Positions 21,332-32,524 of a DNA stretch of 64,000 bases are shown here, piece by piece. The position numbers and the translations under genes were made by a program. The stretch covers positions 930,001-994,000 of the forward strand of contig JANEZZ010001871.1 of NCBI GenBank assembly GCA_026122225.1, read 5' to 3'. Each line of letters begins with the position of its first letter. Position 1 is the stretch's first letter. Under the pieces are notes generated by a model. The model was not told the DNA's origin. It did no database searches and saw nothing but the letters and a program-made list of their open reading frames with translations. The stretch comes from Heloderma charlesbogerti (Eukaryota > Chordata > Lepidosauria > Squamata > Helodermatidae).

Positions 21332-21609
21332 ACAAACCCAATATTTCACAAAGAATTGCAAAGAGTTCTTTCTGATTCTTCTTCTCCCAGGAGTTCCGCT
21401 CTCTGCCTGCTTTCCATAGCTAGCTCTGTTTACCCACCCTTCCCCTCTCTTCCCCTCAGTCTCCACTCCCAACTACACTGCCTCATGTTCCCTCTAAAAG
21501 GTTTCAGGGCTAAGAAGGTTTCAGGGAGTGGCAGAGCCATTTTGCCCATAGTTCCCCATTGCAGGCACCTTGAGCAACCCCACTGGCCTGAAACCTAGAA
21601 AGGCCTCCT
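21332..21609. other. No recognised feature
   Basis: Pyrimidine-rich sequence with no family or frame identified. Confidence 0.45.
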
Positions 21610-21725
21610 TGGGCTCCTTCACACAGAGCATGTGTCCTGTTATTGAGATTGCTCACTCACGGAAGTTTGCGGGTCCTTTTCATGACATCATTAACCTCCA
21701 GGGCACGTCCAGAGGTATTTCCTGG
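21610..21725 (+). mobile_element. Dispersed repeat, family F, copy 1
   Basis: Shares TTATTGAGATTG, GGAAGTTTGCGGGTCCTTTT and ATGACATCATTAACCTCCAG with the reverse complement of 27285-27425. Likely a non-autonomous DNA element. Confidence 0.55.
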
Positions 21726-22124
21726 TTATTTTGGCTCAAAACAATCCAGAACTAATGAACCATCTTTTTAACTTGGAATGTTACGTGGTTAAAACAGCCA
21801 CTAGATGGCACTGTTTCATTGAGTTCTATGGAACCTTGAAAAAAGCTTCACCTCTCAGCAATCACATGGTCACCGTCTGGGCGCCTGTGATAAAATGTGG
21901 AAAGGCTCCAGAATGGGAGGACCTCGGCGGTTTTCTTAAGTGTAAAGGCAGCCCTAATCTGCAAGTGCTTCTCAAATAAACAAACGTTATTTTTAGCACA
22001 ATACTAAAAAATACATTTCTGTTTAATATTGGGGGGGTTTCAATCAGACTGGACCAAGTTTAGTCCACAGGTGCTGTGGACTGGAATGCTGCTGAAATTG
22101 TCAGTTGTTTTAATCTCATTGCTT
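21726..22124. other. No recognised feature
   Basis: 21780-21830 includes AAAACAGCCACTAGATGGCA, which resembles a CTCF core by eye only. No frame or repeat supported. Confidence 0.35.
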
Positions 22125-22203
22125 GTTTGGTTACCCATGCTGGCTGGGGCATGCTGGGAGTGGTAGGACTTTTTTCTGTCTAAACATACATAGGACTGCA
22201 CTC
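22125..22203. mobile_element. Hairpin MITE family A, right half
   Basis: CATGCTGGGAGTGGTAGGAC, then TTCTGTCTAAACATACATAG and GGACTGCACTC, ending on TTAA at 22204. The left arm is mostly missing. The next element begins on the same TTAA. Confidence 0.6.
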
Positions 22204-22207
22204 TTAA

Positions 22208-22656
22208 GGAGCAATCCTATGGCCGCTGGTCAGATGCTAGATGGCCATAGGATATCTGGTTTTCCAGGAACCAACCTCAGAGCCCGCACTCCAAGATCGG
22301 TTCCTGGAGAACCAACCTTCCCCCCCTTCCACACTGCCTCATAGGCAGTACGGAACAGCCCCGTGCTCCGCACTCCAAAGGGGAGCATGGAGCAGCCAAA
22401 ACGGGGCATTCTGGGGGGTGTTCCAGGGCGAGGAAGGTGGAAATGCTGGTACGACACATCCTATGCATCGTCCAGCAGCCTCCTCCCCCACTCTGCCTTC
22501 CCGCGGCTAGACAGCCAAAATCGGTTGTATAACCACAAATGCAGGGCAGGAGAAGCACAGAGGGAATGATCCCCTCCATGCTTCCCCTGCCCTGCATTGG
22601 ATAGGCAGTCGCCTCCGAGTTCAGAGGCAGCCGCTTATCCCCATAGGACTGCACCC
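22208..22656. mobile_element. TTAA-type MITE, family B, copy 1
   Basis: 449 bp, flanked exactly by TTAA (22204-22207 and 22657-22660). Inverted ends GGAGCAATCCTATGG and CCATAGGACTGCACCC. The CpG-rich interior is shared with 42801, 45997 and 46992 (GAACCGACCT-type blocks, CGGAACAGCCC, GGAGGCAGCCGCTTATCC). A perfect TTAA duplication marks piggyBac- or Kolobok-type transposition. No transposase. Confidence 0.85.
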
Positions 22657-22660
22657 TTAA

Positions 22661-23921
22661 TGTATTAATATTTTGTTGGTTAGCTACCACAAGAGGCATT
22701 GTTAGCTAGCTAGCAGGCAGTATATACCTTTTAGAATAAATACATAAATAAAATAGAAATATGTATATTTATTGCATACATCATTTTATATAGAAACGCT
22801 AAGTATCATTTCAGAAGCTCCTCATTCTTTGTTGTCTCCACCCTGTGTGTGTGTTTTCAGCTGTGCTGAAAATTTCTCCCACATTTTTTCAACCATTCTC
22901 ATTCAATTTGATAGAAAAGAAATTGCTTTCAAAAAGAAATTCAAAGGAGTAGAAATTTTGGAGAAATTCTCATGGGTTGGGTTTGGGGTTCTTGTCCTTC
23001 CTTTACTTGTGAGGTGGCTGAGAAGTGTGTGTGAGTATCCTGTCTTTCATTGTACAGTAATCTCTGTGGCAGCCTATAGCCTCCTCAGTTTCCCACACTT
23101 CAGTTAAAGCTATCATGAGGAGGATGTCGTGAGGTAATTCCTCCCATGGGGCTTTTACAGTTCAGGAATGGCAGGTGGTCTGGGAGCCAGCAGAGCAATG
23201 GAAAGATGCGTAATAGAGAGAGAAAACACACATAGCATCCTCGGCCACCTCATTCACAATGATTAGGTAAGCTCAAAAACCAAAAGAAATTCAAAATTCT
23301 GCCTCAGAAAAGCGGAAGCCTCAACATAGTTGATGACAGCATCAAGTGTCGTCACTTGCAGGAGCAGTGCAAGTGACCAAAAACCTTAGGAAAAAAGAAA
23401 GAACGTATGCTACAACCCCTGTCAATAGTGAGCCCTATCTGTGAGAAACTGTTGAGGAGTGAAATTGTCCCCCCCAATTTCTCCACCCACAAATAGGCTG
23501 GAGAATTTTGAGAGGCCATTTGCGCACAGCTCTAGTTTTCGAATGATGCTCAAGCCAACATGACTCACACTGAAAGGAGTACACCCTCCTGTTGCACTAG
23601 CCCCCAGATTTCCCAAGCCAAGCCTTACTCATCAGCTCAGTTCTTATGTACATTTCCTTTCTTTTCTTCTTCTTTTTTTTCAGGCAGTGAAGGGATGGTA
23701 CCAAAAAAGTGGGTATCATTTATAAGTTATTGGAACAGGTTCTGGCCAGGTGATCTAGCAAGTATAGGTATACTTAATATGGGTGTTAAGCTGAAGTATT
23801 GAATGACTGTATAGGGGAACAAAATTAAAAATTTAGATAAGGAAAAATAAACACTAGATGTTCATGAGACTGAGTTCTCTAGATGTACATATGCATGCAT
23901 GGGGAGCTGTTACACTTGAAG
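22661..23921. other. No gene
   Basis: 22690-22760 resembles a short AT-rich LINE tail (AGAATAAATACATAAATAAA). The rest has no supported frame, RNA or repeat. Confidence 0.45.
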
Positions 23922-24069
23922 AGGCACCCTGATTGGCCAGAGTGCCTCCTCAGTTATAAGGCACCCTGATTGGCCAGAGTGCCTCCTCAGTTATAAGGCA
24001 CCCTGATTGGCCAGAGTGCCTCCTCAGTTATAAGGCACCCTGATTGGCCAGAGTGCCTCCTCAGTTATA
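23922..24069. repeat. Perfect 37-bp x 4 minisatellite
   Basis: Exactly four identical 37-bp units, each with an inverted CCAAT box (ATTGG) inside the dyad GGCAC...GTGCC. Zero divergence among units implies recent expansion or homogenisation, or an assembly artefact. Confidence 0.97.
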
Positions 24070-24384
24070 AGGGCTCTCCTTGCATCCGTCTGTACATATG
24101 GAGAACACATTCGGATGAACTTACACTGGATATTTGTCAGGGGAGGTGGTGCATGGTTCCAGTGATAGGCAGGGCTAGCCCACATGGTTCTCTTTGCATA
24201 TTCTTTCAACATCTAGGCGGGGGTTGTGTGTACCCCCCTAAAATGAGGCACTTGAAAGCTGGCGGGATTTCATATTTGTCACCTGCCAAGATAGAAACAA
24301 CCAAGAGATGCCAACAAATGCAAACCACCCAAGTTTGAAATGTTGAAATAAAATTTCACATTTAAAATCCACATGTGAGACTCG
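24070..24384. other. No recognised feature
   Basis: Unique-looking sequence with no frame supported. Confidence 0.45.
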
Positions 24385-24560
24385 ATATTTATTTATTTAT
24401 TTATTTGTGCCCTGCCTTTCCACCAAGAAACTTGTGTTCAAAGTGACTAACAATCATAGGACCTTAAAAAATATTAAAATGAAAAGTTGGTTAAAAAATA
24501 ATAATAAAACAAATACATAAAAACACAGTTAAAAACAGAACAATCAGACATCCTGATGAA
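24385..24560 (-). mobile_element. Antisense L2-type LINE tail
   Basis: Starts with (TTTA)n at 24388-24405 and GTGCCCTGCCTTTCCACC, then an A-rich stretch (AAACACAGTTAAAAACAGAA), the complement of a LINE 3' region. Confidence 0.5.
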
Positions 24561-25290
24561 ATACATTTTCATCTTCAGTATTCATGATATTTAGGGCAAA
24601 TTCCAGTTTTCTATGGGCTTTTCTGATATAGAATATACCATCTCTCACGACAAGGGAACATACGAATGAAATGTTTATCATGTAAAATGGATGTGATAAA
24701 CTCATACTGTGCTGACACATCTCTTAGGGGTTCACATAAGAACTCAGTTCAACACATTAAAACAGATGCATATGAAACCTGCAAATTCACTGAGAATATC
24801 TGCATATCAACACAGCGCAAAACCAGCAGCGGGTATCTCCAGATCAGAATCTATTTACATTGACAGTGTTGTTTTTTTCTTGGCCAGACACAAATTTCTA
24901 TGTCTTTAAGAAAAACTCAAAATAATTGCCAGACACATTCCTGGGGTGACTCAGCCCGTTGAACTGAACTTAAAACATGTGCTCCTCATCAGGAAGTGGA
25001 GAGACACGGCCCACTATTTCAGTAAACCTTGGAATAAGCAGCAGGCTCTGTTGCTTAATATTCTTACTCATGTATGAAAAAAATGTATCAGTGATAGTGA
25101 AAGAAAGTCAGGGCTTGTATAAATGAGTAACACACTCTCCCTCTCATAATTATAACATGATAAGTACAGGTCAATAACATTTCATAGCTGGGGTAGAGGG
25201 GTGTTTAGGGTGAGAGGGCTCCAATCTTCATACCTCCCCATACCCTTGTTCCTCCCTGTATCCTCCCCTACCTTTCCCTTTTGCCTCTGT
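24561..25290. other. No gene
   Basis: No supported repeat or domain. The open frame at 24666-24863 is unremarkable. Confidence 0.45.
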
Positions 25291-25298
25291 GTCTACCT

Positions 25299-26514
25299 CA
25301 GGGGAGCATAGCGTTTACAACCCCAAGGGCCACATATGAAAATCAGAAGAGCCCTGCTGGATCAGACCAAGGGTCCATCTAGTCCAGCATTCTTTTCACA
25401 CAGTGGCCAACCAGCTGCCGCCGGGAAACCCACAAGCAGGTCATGACTGCAACAGCACCCTCCTGTCCAAGTTCCCCAGCAACGGGTATACATAGGCATA
25501 CTGCTTCTGATACTGGAGGTAGCATATAGCCATCAGGACTAGCAGCCATTGATAGCTTTATCCTCCATGAATTTGTCCAATCTCCTTTTAAAGCCATCCA
25601 AAGTGGTGGCCATCACTACATCTCGTGGAAGTGAATTCCATGGTTTGAGCTACATGAGGATGTACTTCCTTTTATCTGTCCTGAATTTCCCACCAATCAG
25701 TTTCATGGGATGACCCCAGGTTCTAGTATTATGGAAGAGGGAGAAAAATGTATCCCTCTGCACTTTCTCCACACCATGCATAATTTTGTACACCTCTATC
25801 ATGTCCCTCCTTACTCGCCTTTTTTCTAAGCTAAACAATCCCAGCTGCTATAACCTTTCCTCATGGGGGAATTGCTCCAGCCCTTTGAACATTTTGGTTG
25901 CCCTTTTCTGCCCCCTTTCCAACTCTACAATGTTTTTTTAGAGGCAGCAACCAGAAGTGTACACAGCATTCTAAGTATGGTTGCACTTGGTATCAGTTGG
26001 GGGGCTGGGAGCTGCACATGGGTGCATGACACATACGCCCTTCAAACATCATGCCCTCCATTTTAATGTTAGTTAATCCCCTTCTTTTCCCACTTATTTC
26101 TAAAGAGTGCAGTCTTGTCGCTTTCCTGTCAGCAGAGGTACTAAGAGCAGCATTCCGAGGGTTATAGAGCCCTCTGAGAGCAGCTGCCAGAGCAACTCTT
26201 AGAAGATGCTCTGACCTCCAGCACTCAGAGGACAGGACCTCAGGGACTGGCTCCTAGAGCATCCTTCCAGAAGCAGGAAGCAGCAAAACTTGGCATCACT
26301 GGAGGGGATGGTGGTGATTGCCAGTGGGGAAGGGGGTGATTGGCAGTGGGTGGCAGGGAATCGGGGCCAGCAGGACTAGGGAGAAATCAGTAATGATAAC
26401 ATTGGTGGCAGCAGTAAATGCAATGATGACGGTCATGGAATCCCTCAAAAAGTTTAAAAAACACCCCTGCATAAAAACACATGTGGCCCATAGACCTCAG
26501 GTTGTCCATTCCTG
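25299..26514. mobile_element. hAT-type element split by a LINE
   Basis: Left end CAGGGGAGCATAG; right end GGTTGTCCATTCCTG. 8-bp flanks GTCTACCT (25291-25298) and CTCTAGCT (26515-26522) agree at 6 of 8. Both ends carry a subterminal GGGCCACATRTG word in inverted relation (25327-25338, 26480-26490). The interior from about 25340 is occupied by a LINE 3' end. Confidence 0.6.
25340..25960 (-). mobile_element. CR1-like LINE 3' end
   Basis: Minus-strand frame 25838-25650 reads FSLEKRRVRRDMIEVYKIMH, and 25597-25530 continues DGFKRRLDKFMED-like, the C-terminus of a CR1/L3-type ORF2. The 3' region contains CTGGATCAGACCAAGGGTCC. The same tail recurs at 53110-53300. Stops and frameshifts make it a relic. 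Confidence 0.7.
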
Positions 26515-26522
26515 CTCTAGCT

Positions 26523-26764
26523 GGATGTCAAGCATCCACTTTAGATTCTCCACAGCAGTGCCATCTTGATTTCTCATTACCTGATTACTCAACACTCGAT
26601 GGCTTGCAGAGGAATGAGTGAACTGACTCTCTTTAAAAACATCATCAAGTGCTAGGAATGTGCATGCATGAACCAACCCTTAGCACTGAACAAAACACTG
26701 ATTTGCAGCTGCTGAGTGGAACACTTTCACAGACAGTTTGGTGGCTGAGTTTGGGGCTTTGCCA
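26523..26764. other. No recognised feature
   Basis: Short unique-looking stretch. Confidence 0.4.
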
Positions 26765-26870
26765 GATTTATTTATTTATTCACCATATTTCTATAAGACC
26801 GCCCACTAATATAGTTCTCTGGTTGGGTCACAACAGAAAATGATGAAATACAATTAGAAATACAGCAGTA
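26765..26870 (-). mobile_element. Antisense LINE tail
   Basis: TTTATTTATTTATTCACC, then CCGCCCACTAATATAGTTCT, resembles the complement of the L2-like tails elsewhere in the window. Confidence 0.4.
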
Positions 26871-27284
26871 GGGGGTAAAGGTTTGCAGAAGAAGGATAAA
26901 ACCTTGTTTGGGGTGTTTTCAGTGCTCACGCTTAAGCAGCAGTAATTTCTAAGATTGTAAACACTGTCTTTTCTATTTTAATTGGATATATTATTCATTT
27001 TATTGTGTGGTGCTTCAGAGCATCTTTACACCAGCCTAAAATCCCGCATTTAAAACAGGGCTTTCTGCTTCCATTTTAAATGCAGGATCACAACGGACTC
27101 CCTTTACAAGCGCTTCCCCCCCACCCTTTCCCCCTTATCTGAGTCTTCCATATGTTTCATTATATAGCTGCTACAAGGTGCTGTGGTCTAGCTCCTCTTA
27201 CTGTGGGTTTAACTCTTTTCACGAGGGAACTCAACCACTGTAATTTGATAACTCATTATCTCTGATCTTTTAAAAAATGGAATA
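26871..27284. other. No gene
   Basis: GCATCTTTACACCAGCC at about 27018 may be the end of a DNA element. Nothing else supported. Confidence 0.35.
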
Positions 27285-27425
27285 AAGGTCATTTAGTGCG
27301 GGAGATGCCCTGAAGGTTGATGACATCATCTAAAGGACCTGCAAACTTCCATGGGTAACCAATCTCAATAGCAGGATAAAAGCTCCATGTGAAGAAACCC
27401 TTAGTGTGCTGTTCTCTGCTCCGGG
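27285..27425 (-). mobile_element. Dispersed repeat, family F, copy 2
   Basis: Reverse-complement match to 21610-21725, with CCTGAAGGTTGATGACATCA, ACCTGCAAACTTCC and CAATCTCAATAGCAGGATAA. Confidence 0.55.
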
Positions 27426-27687
27426 CTCTGGTGATAGGCAAATTGGAAGTAATAAGGAATAAACAGTGCTCAAAGAAAAAGACAGGGGGGGGGTAATTTA
27501 AACAGGTCTGCACAACTTTTGTCCCACCAAGGCAAGCACAGCTCACTATGCATGGGTGGCAGGGGTGGGCAACTTTGGCCCAGTTTCAAAAGCTCTCTTC
27601 ATGCAATCAGTTCAGACCTCTACTGAGAGTCATTTGTCCCTTCTCTGGCAACCTGCTGCTTGGGGAGGAAAAGGGAGAGAAAAAGTA

Positions 27688-30045
27688 TCATAGAATCATA
27701 GAATAGTAGGGTTGGAAGGGGCCTACAAGGCCATCGAGTCCAACCCCCTGCTCAATGCAGGAATCCAAGTCAGAGCATCCCTGACAGATGGCTGTCCAGC
27801 CTTGTCTTGAACGCCTCCAGTGTGGGAGAGCCCACCACCTCCCTAGGTCATTGGTTCCATTGTCACATTGCTCTAACAGTCAGGACGTTTCTCATGTTCA
27901 GCCGGAATCTGGCTTCCTGTAACTTGAGCCCATTATTCCGTGTCCTGCACTCTGGGATGATCCAGAAGTGATCCTGGCCTTCCTCTCTGTGACAACCTTT
28001 CAAGTACTTGAAGAGCGCTATCATGTCTCCCCTCAGTCTTCTCAGGGCTAAACATGCCCAGTTCTTTCAGTCTCTCCTCATAGGGCTTTTTTTCCAGTCC
28101 CCTGATCATCTTTGTTGCCCTGCTCTGAACTCTCTCCAGTTTGTCTGCATCCTTCTTAAAGTGTGGTGCCCAGAAATGGACACAGTACTCCAGATGAGGC
28201 CTAACCAGTGCTGAGTAGAGGGGAACTAGTACTTCCTGGATTTGGAAGCTATGCTTCTATTAATGCAGCCTAAAATAGCATTTGCCTTTTTTGCAGCCAC
28301 GTCACATTGTTGGCTCATATTCAGCTTGTGATTGACAACAATTCCAAGATCCTTCTCGCTTGTAGTGTTGTTGAGCCACGTATCCCCCATCTTGTAACTG
28401 TGCATTTGGTTTCTTTTTCCTAGGTGCAGAACTTGGCATTTGTCCCTATTAAATGTCATTCTGTTATTTTCTGCCCAGCGCTCCAGTCTATCAAGATCAC
28501 TTTGAATTTTGTTTCTGTCTTCCAAAGTCTTAGCTATCCCACCCAATTTTGTGTCATCTGCAAATTTGATCAGCATTCCCTGCACCTCCTCCTCCAAGTC
28601 ATTAATAAAAATGTTGAAGAGCACTTGGCCCAGGACGGAGCCCTGCGGTACCTCACTCATTACCTCTCCCCAGTTTGAGAAGATCCCATTGATAAGCACT
28701 CTTTACAGTCCGATTCTGTAGCCACCTGTGGATCCACCGGATCGTTGTTTCATCTAGCCCACTCATCGGGATATCATGGGGCACTTTGTCGAAAGCTTTG
28801 CTGAAGTCAAGGTATATTATGTCTACAGCATTCCCACGGTCCACAAGGGAGGTGACTTGATCAAAAAATGAGATCAGGTTAGTCTGGCAAGATGAGTACT
28901 TGACAAATCCATGTTGGCTTCGAGTAATCACAGCATTGTTTTCAAGGTGCTTACAGATGGATTGCTTTATCATCTGCTCCAGAATTTTCCCAGGGATTGA
29001 TGTCAGAATGACTGGTCTGTCGTTCCCAGGTTCCTCCTTTTTACCCTTTTTGAAGATAGGGACAACATTAGCCCTCCTCCAGTCATCTGGCACTTCCCCC
29101 GTCCTCCATGATTTCTCTAAGAGAATAGACAGGGGTTCTGAGAGTTCTTCTGCCAGTTCCTTTATTACTCTAGGATGCAGTTCATCTGACCCTGGAGATT
29201 TGAACTCATTCAAAGTCATTAGGTGTTCCTTGACCATATGCCTATCGATCTCAAGCTGCAATCCTGCCCGTTCAGCCTGTACTTCACCTTTGCCAGGGGT
29301 GTCATAGACCCTCTTTTGGGAGAAGACTGAGCCAAAGTAGGAATTGAGCACCTCTGCCTTTCTTTGTCATCTGTTACCATTTTACCATCCTTATTTAATA
29401 GCTGAACAACCATTTCTTTCCTCTGCCTTTTACTATGCATGTAGCTGAAGAAAGCCTTTTTGTTGTTTCTAGCATCCCTTGCTAACCTCAGCTCATTCTC
29501 AGCTTTAGCCTTCCTGATGCCATCCCTGCAATTCTGTGCTACCTGCTTGTACTCTTCTTTTGTTACTTGGCCTTCTTTCCACTTCCTATATGTGTCCTTT
29601 TTTGTTTTCAGGTAATCTCGAAGCTTTTTGTGAAGCCACATTGGCTTCTTCTGTTGTCTTCCACCTTTTCTTCTTGTTGGAATTGTTTGTAATTGTACCT
29701 TGAGAATTTCCTTTTTTAAAAGCTCCCACCCATCTTGGACTCCTTTTCTCGTTAGAGTTGCTTGCCATGGGACCTTACTGATCATTGTTCTGAGTTTATG
29801 AAAATCAGCTTTCCTAAAATCCAGGGTACGCATTTGACTACACTCAGCTTTTGCTTCCCTTAGAACCAAGAACTCAAGTACAACATGGTTGCTTTCCCCC
29901 AGAGTTCCGGTAACTGTTACTTTATCCACTAAGTCATCTCTGTTGGTTAGGATCAAGTCAAGGATAGCCGATCCTCTAGTTCTTTCTTCTACTTTCTGTA
30001 TGAGGAAGTGATTCGCCACACAAGTCAAGAATTTCCTGGAGGGGC
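27688..30045 (-). mobile_element. CR1 LINE, 5'-truncated (~2.35 kb)
   Basis: 3' terminus at 27688 with ATCATAGAATCATAGAATAG and CCATCGAGTCCAACCCCCTG, diagnostic of amniote CR1. The 5' side is cut inside the endonuclease near 30045. No TSD, as is normal for CR1. Confidence 0.92.
27900..30045 (-). pseudogene. CR1 ORF2 (partial endonuclease, reverse transcriptase)
   Basis: Homology starts in the endonuclease C-terminus (SRKFLTCVANHFLIQ, then AILDLILTNRDDL and TLGESNHVVLEF). The linker (KKLRDYLKTKKDTYRKWKEG) follows, then reverse transcriptase in a second frame from about 29351 (MTLNEFKSPGSDELHPRVIK, YLDFSKAFDKVPHD) and a third from 28699 (SEVPQGSVLGQVLFNIFIND, catalytic FADD at 28564-28553, EKDLGIVVNHKLNMS). 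Further frameshifts near 28240 and beyond break the C-terminus. Three or more frame changes make it non-functional. Family certain from domain order and 3' end. Confidence 0.9.
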
Positions 30046-30239
30046 CAGGAAGTGGAAGAAAGATGGAGAAAATGGGGTGGCAGAAAGAGAAAAGGGGTGA
30101 CCCACCCATTTCTTGGCTCTGGTCCTGCCCACCATTGGCTTCGGCCCGACCCACCCACCCACCACGCAGCCCCCGACAGACTACCCATGAGGGAATGCAG
30201 CCCTTGACAGAAAAAAGGTCACCCACCCTTGATGTATGG

Positions 30240-31135
30240 CAACATATTGGGAGGTTGATCTCCTGTTTTTGCTGCACACCTAGCAAAACAGCAGGGCTGA
30301 TGAGCATCCTGGCAAGAACACAGTTGCATGCAGGTAGAGTGTATTTGGCTTAATGGGGGCCTCAGGTGATGTAGGTCTGACTTGAAGCATGAGCCAAATT
30401 GTGTGTGTGTCTTTCCCCCCACCCCATTTCCATACACTTTACTGCTCTGAAGAAAAAGCTTGAAATAAGGGTGGGGAGCGAAGAAAAAAAACACCCCAAG
30501 CCATTTATAAACTCCGAATATGTCTGTCCTAAGACGCTGTCTAGCTTAGCCCAAAGTCTAGTCAGTTTGCACACTAATTGCCACTGCTTCCACTGAGAGT
30601 GGAAATAAGAGCGAAAACAGCTGCAAATGATTACACATGCGATGTGACCCTTCCACAGCGAAGCATGGGAGCCGAGGAAAAGTAAGCACCTCCTACTTGA
30701 AGCTTGTGACGCTGCCTCCAGTTCTTCCCTCTGCAAGTGAAGGTTAACATCAGCATGTTTCATTACAGCCAATATGTATTTATGAAGCTAAATGATAATA
30801 ACTATTCTTATTCTTATGGTATCTGTTCTTTCACTCTGAATGTTTCCCCAGGGAAAAGTATTTCCCTTCATTGCACAATACTAAAAGAGGAGTACATCTG
30901 TGGGGAACCAGGGGGGTGGGGGCAGTCGGGATTCTTTGTACCAAGCTTTTAAATCTGCACCCACAGAGGGTCGCTGGTGAATATTTTAAAAATTCACAAA
31001 GAACTGTCATCAGTAGTTGTCATGATTGCAAACAGGCACTTAGTATTTAATAACAATATTTTCCCTTTCTGCCATCTCCCCACTGGTATTTGGGAGGTGC
31101 CAATGAAAGACCCATCTCTTTCTCTAGCCCTTCTC
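30240..31135. other. No gene
   Basis: No repeat, RNA or domain I can name. Overlapping opposite-strand frames at 30362-30772 are not supported. Confidence 0.45.
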
Positions 31136-31139
31136 TTAA

Positions 31140-31271
31140 GGTGCAATCTTATGCATGTTTAGACAGAAAAAAGTCCTACAACTCTCAGCATTCCATAGCC
31201 AGCATGGCAGGCTGGAGCATGCTGGGAATTGTAGGACTTTTCCCTGTCTAAACATGCATAGGATTGTACCC
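31140..31271. mobile_element. Hairpin MITE, family A, best-preserved copy
   Basis: Arms GGTGCAATCTTATGCATG and CATGCATAGGATTGTACCC; centre CCAGCATGGCAGGCTGGAGC. Flanks TTAA (31136-31139) and TTAG (31272-31275) fit a TTAA duplication with one change. Confidence 0.8.
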
Positions 31272-31289
31272 TTAGTGAGTGGGCTGCCC

Positions 31290-31485
31290 AGTTTGCTTGC
31301 TAATTATGGTGTTGTGAATATTGGTTTTAATGTTTTTACTAATTTTTTATATAAATGTTTTAGCAATTATAATTTTAATTGTATTTTAATGTATATCGTG
31401 ATGGATTTTAATCTCTCTATAAACTACTTAGAGATTTTTAAAAATATGGGAAGCAGTATATAAACCTAATAAATAAATAAATAAA
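31290..31485 (+). mobile_element. L2-type LINE 3' tail
   Basis: T-rich untranslated region, then CTACTTAGAGATTTTTAAAA, GGAAGCAGTATATAAACCTA and (ATAA)n. Confidence 0.5.
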
Positions 31486-31637
31486 ATGCACATTTTTGTG
31501 CGCATGTTTTGGGTTGCAAATTGCACTGCAGATTCTGCAAAGTGCAGATTTCAGTGTGGAAATATGTCCTGATTCACGTGTAGGTTGTGGATTGAGTAAA
31601 TTCGAATAAAAGTTCAGACTGAACAAATTTCTCAGCC
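31486..31637. mobile_element. hAT element end fragment
   Basis: AAATTTCTCAGCCATCCTTA ends the stretch like the TAGGGATG-type hAT termini. GTGCAGATTTCAGTGTGGAA precedes it. The other end is lost. Confidence 0.35.
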
Positions 31638-32271
31638 ATCCTTAGGTGTAGCTTATTCTGAAAGCTAAACCTGCTGAAATTCCTTCCTCTACACATCTAT
31701 TAAAGGTGCAGGAACCCTCTCCCCTTTTGCATGTGGGCACCCTAAGATCCAGTCATGCCATGAGTCTTCAAGCAGGCATCCAATAGAATGAACAGAAATA
31801 AATTCCTAGGCCTGTCTCTCAGGGCCATAGACAACCTATCTTGCTAGGTGTGGTGAGGTGCCTTTTTTTCTTCCAGGGAGGGGGTTCAAAGGAATAAATG
31901 AGGAATCAGTGACTTCCTTATAACCAACAGAAACCATCACTTAACCCAAGAGCCCACTCACCTATCCCAAGAGTCTAAGAGCCAAACTACACCTTACTTT
32001 AATGTTGTAGCTATGGCTTGTCTTTTTTGTTTTTACTCTAGTGTAAGCATGTGTGGCCATTATTTGGATCAGGACCACCACACTCTGGGAGGAGGTGGTT
32101 AAACGTTCTTCCCCCACCATTTCCCCCGAAATCCCTTCCTCGTGTGTGTGTGTTTAAAAATAGGAAAAAAGTCTCAATTGTCACCATGTTCTGGGGAGAA
32201 ATAAGGAGGGTAACCCTCCCTTCCCAGAGCATTGTGGCTCCAGTCTAAATTGGGACTGCACACATTTACAT
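31638..32271. other. No gene
   Basis: Opposite-strand frames around 32038-32248 are shadows of each other without domains. No repeat recognised. Confidence 0.4.
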
Positions 32272-32310
32272 TAGAGAGAGGAAGAGGAAGAGGAAGAAGA
32301 AGAAAGACCA
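32272..32310. repeat. Purine-rich (GGAAGA)n tract
   Basis: GAGAGAGGAAGAGGAAGAGG continuing into GAAGAAGAA. Confidence 0.85.
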
Positions 32311-32524
32311 GCCTCAGCTACACACTACAAGATTAGTGTAATGTGTAGGTTGGCTCTGAGGGTGTTAGAATTGTTAGGGTCAGAAACATAATATAAATAA
32401 AATGGGTTCATCCCTGACCCCCTGCATTTCTTAAATATGATAAATGCACTCTTGGAAATCTGCTCTGGACAGCAAGGCCCCTCCATTGAACAGTCCCCTC
32501 CAGTGGTCATTCCAGCTGCTCAGT

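Larger units (their letters stand above)
27560..30231. mobile_element. hAT-type element split by a CR1 LINE
   Basis: Left end CAGGGGTGGGCAACTTTGGC and right end GGTCACCCACCCTTG are inverted repeats. Flanks ATGGGTGG (27552-27559) and ATGTATGG (30232-30239) agree at 6 of 8. The hAT body is 27560-27687 plus about 30046-30231; everything between is CR1. Confidence 0.65.

Noticed and set aside
21780..21830. CTCF-like site (CCACTAGATGGCA)
   Set aside because: A single short motif match by eye; too likely by chance to list as a regulatory site.
23922..24069. Possible CRISPR array (regular 37-bp repeats)
   Set aside because: Units are directly tandem without variable spacers, in vertebrate repeat-rich DNA; it is a minisatellite.
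28226..30307. Reading the three CR1 frames as separate genes
   Set aside because: They are consecutive pieces of one ORF2 broken by frameshifts; the N-terminal part beyond ~30045 belongs to the surrounding hAT.
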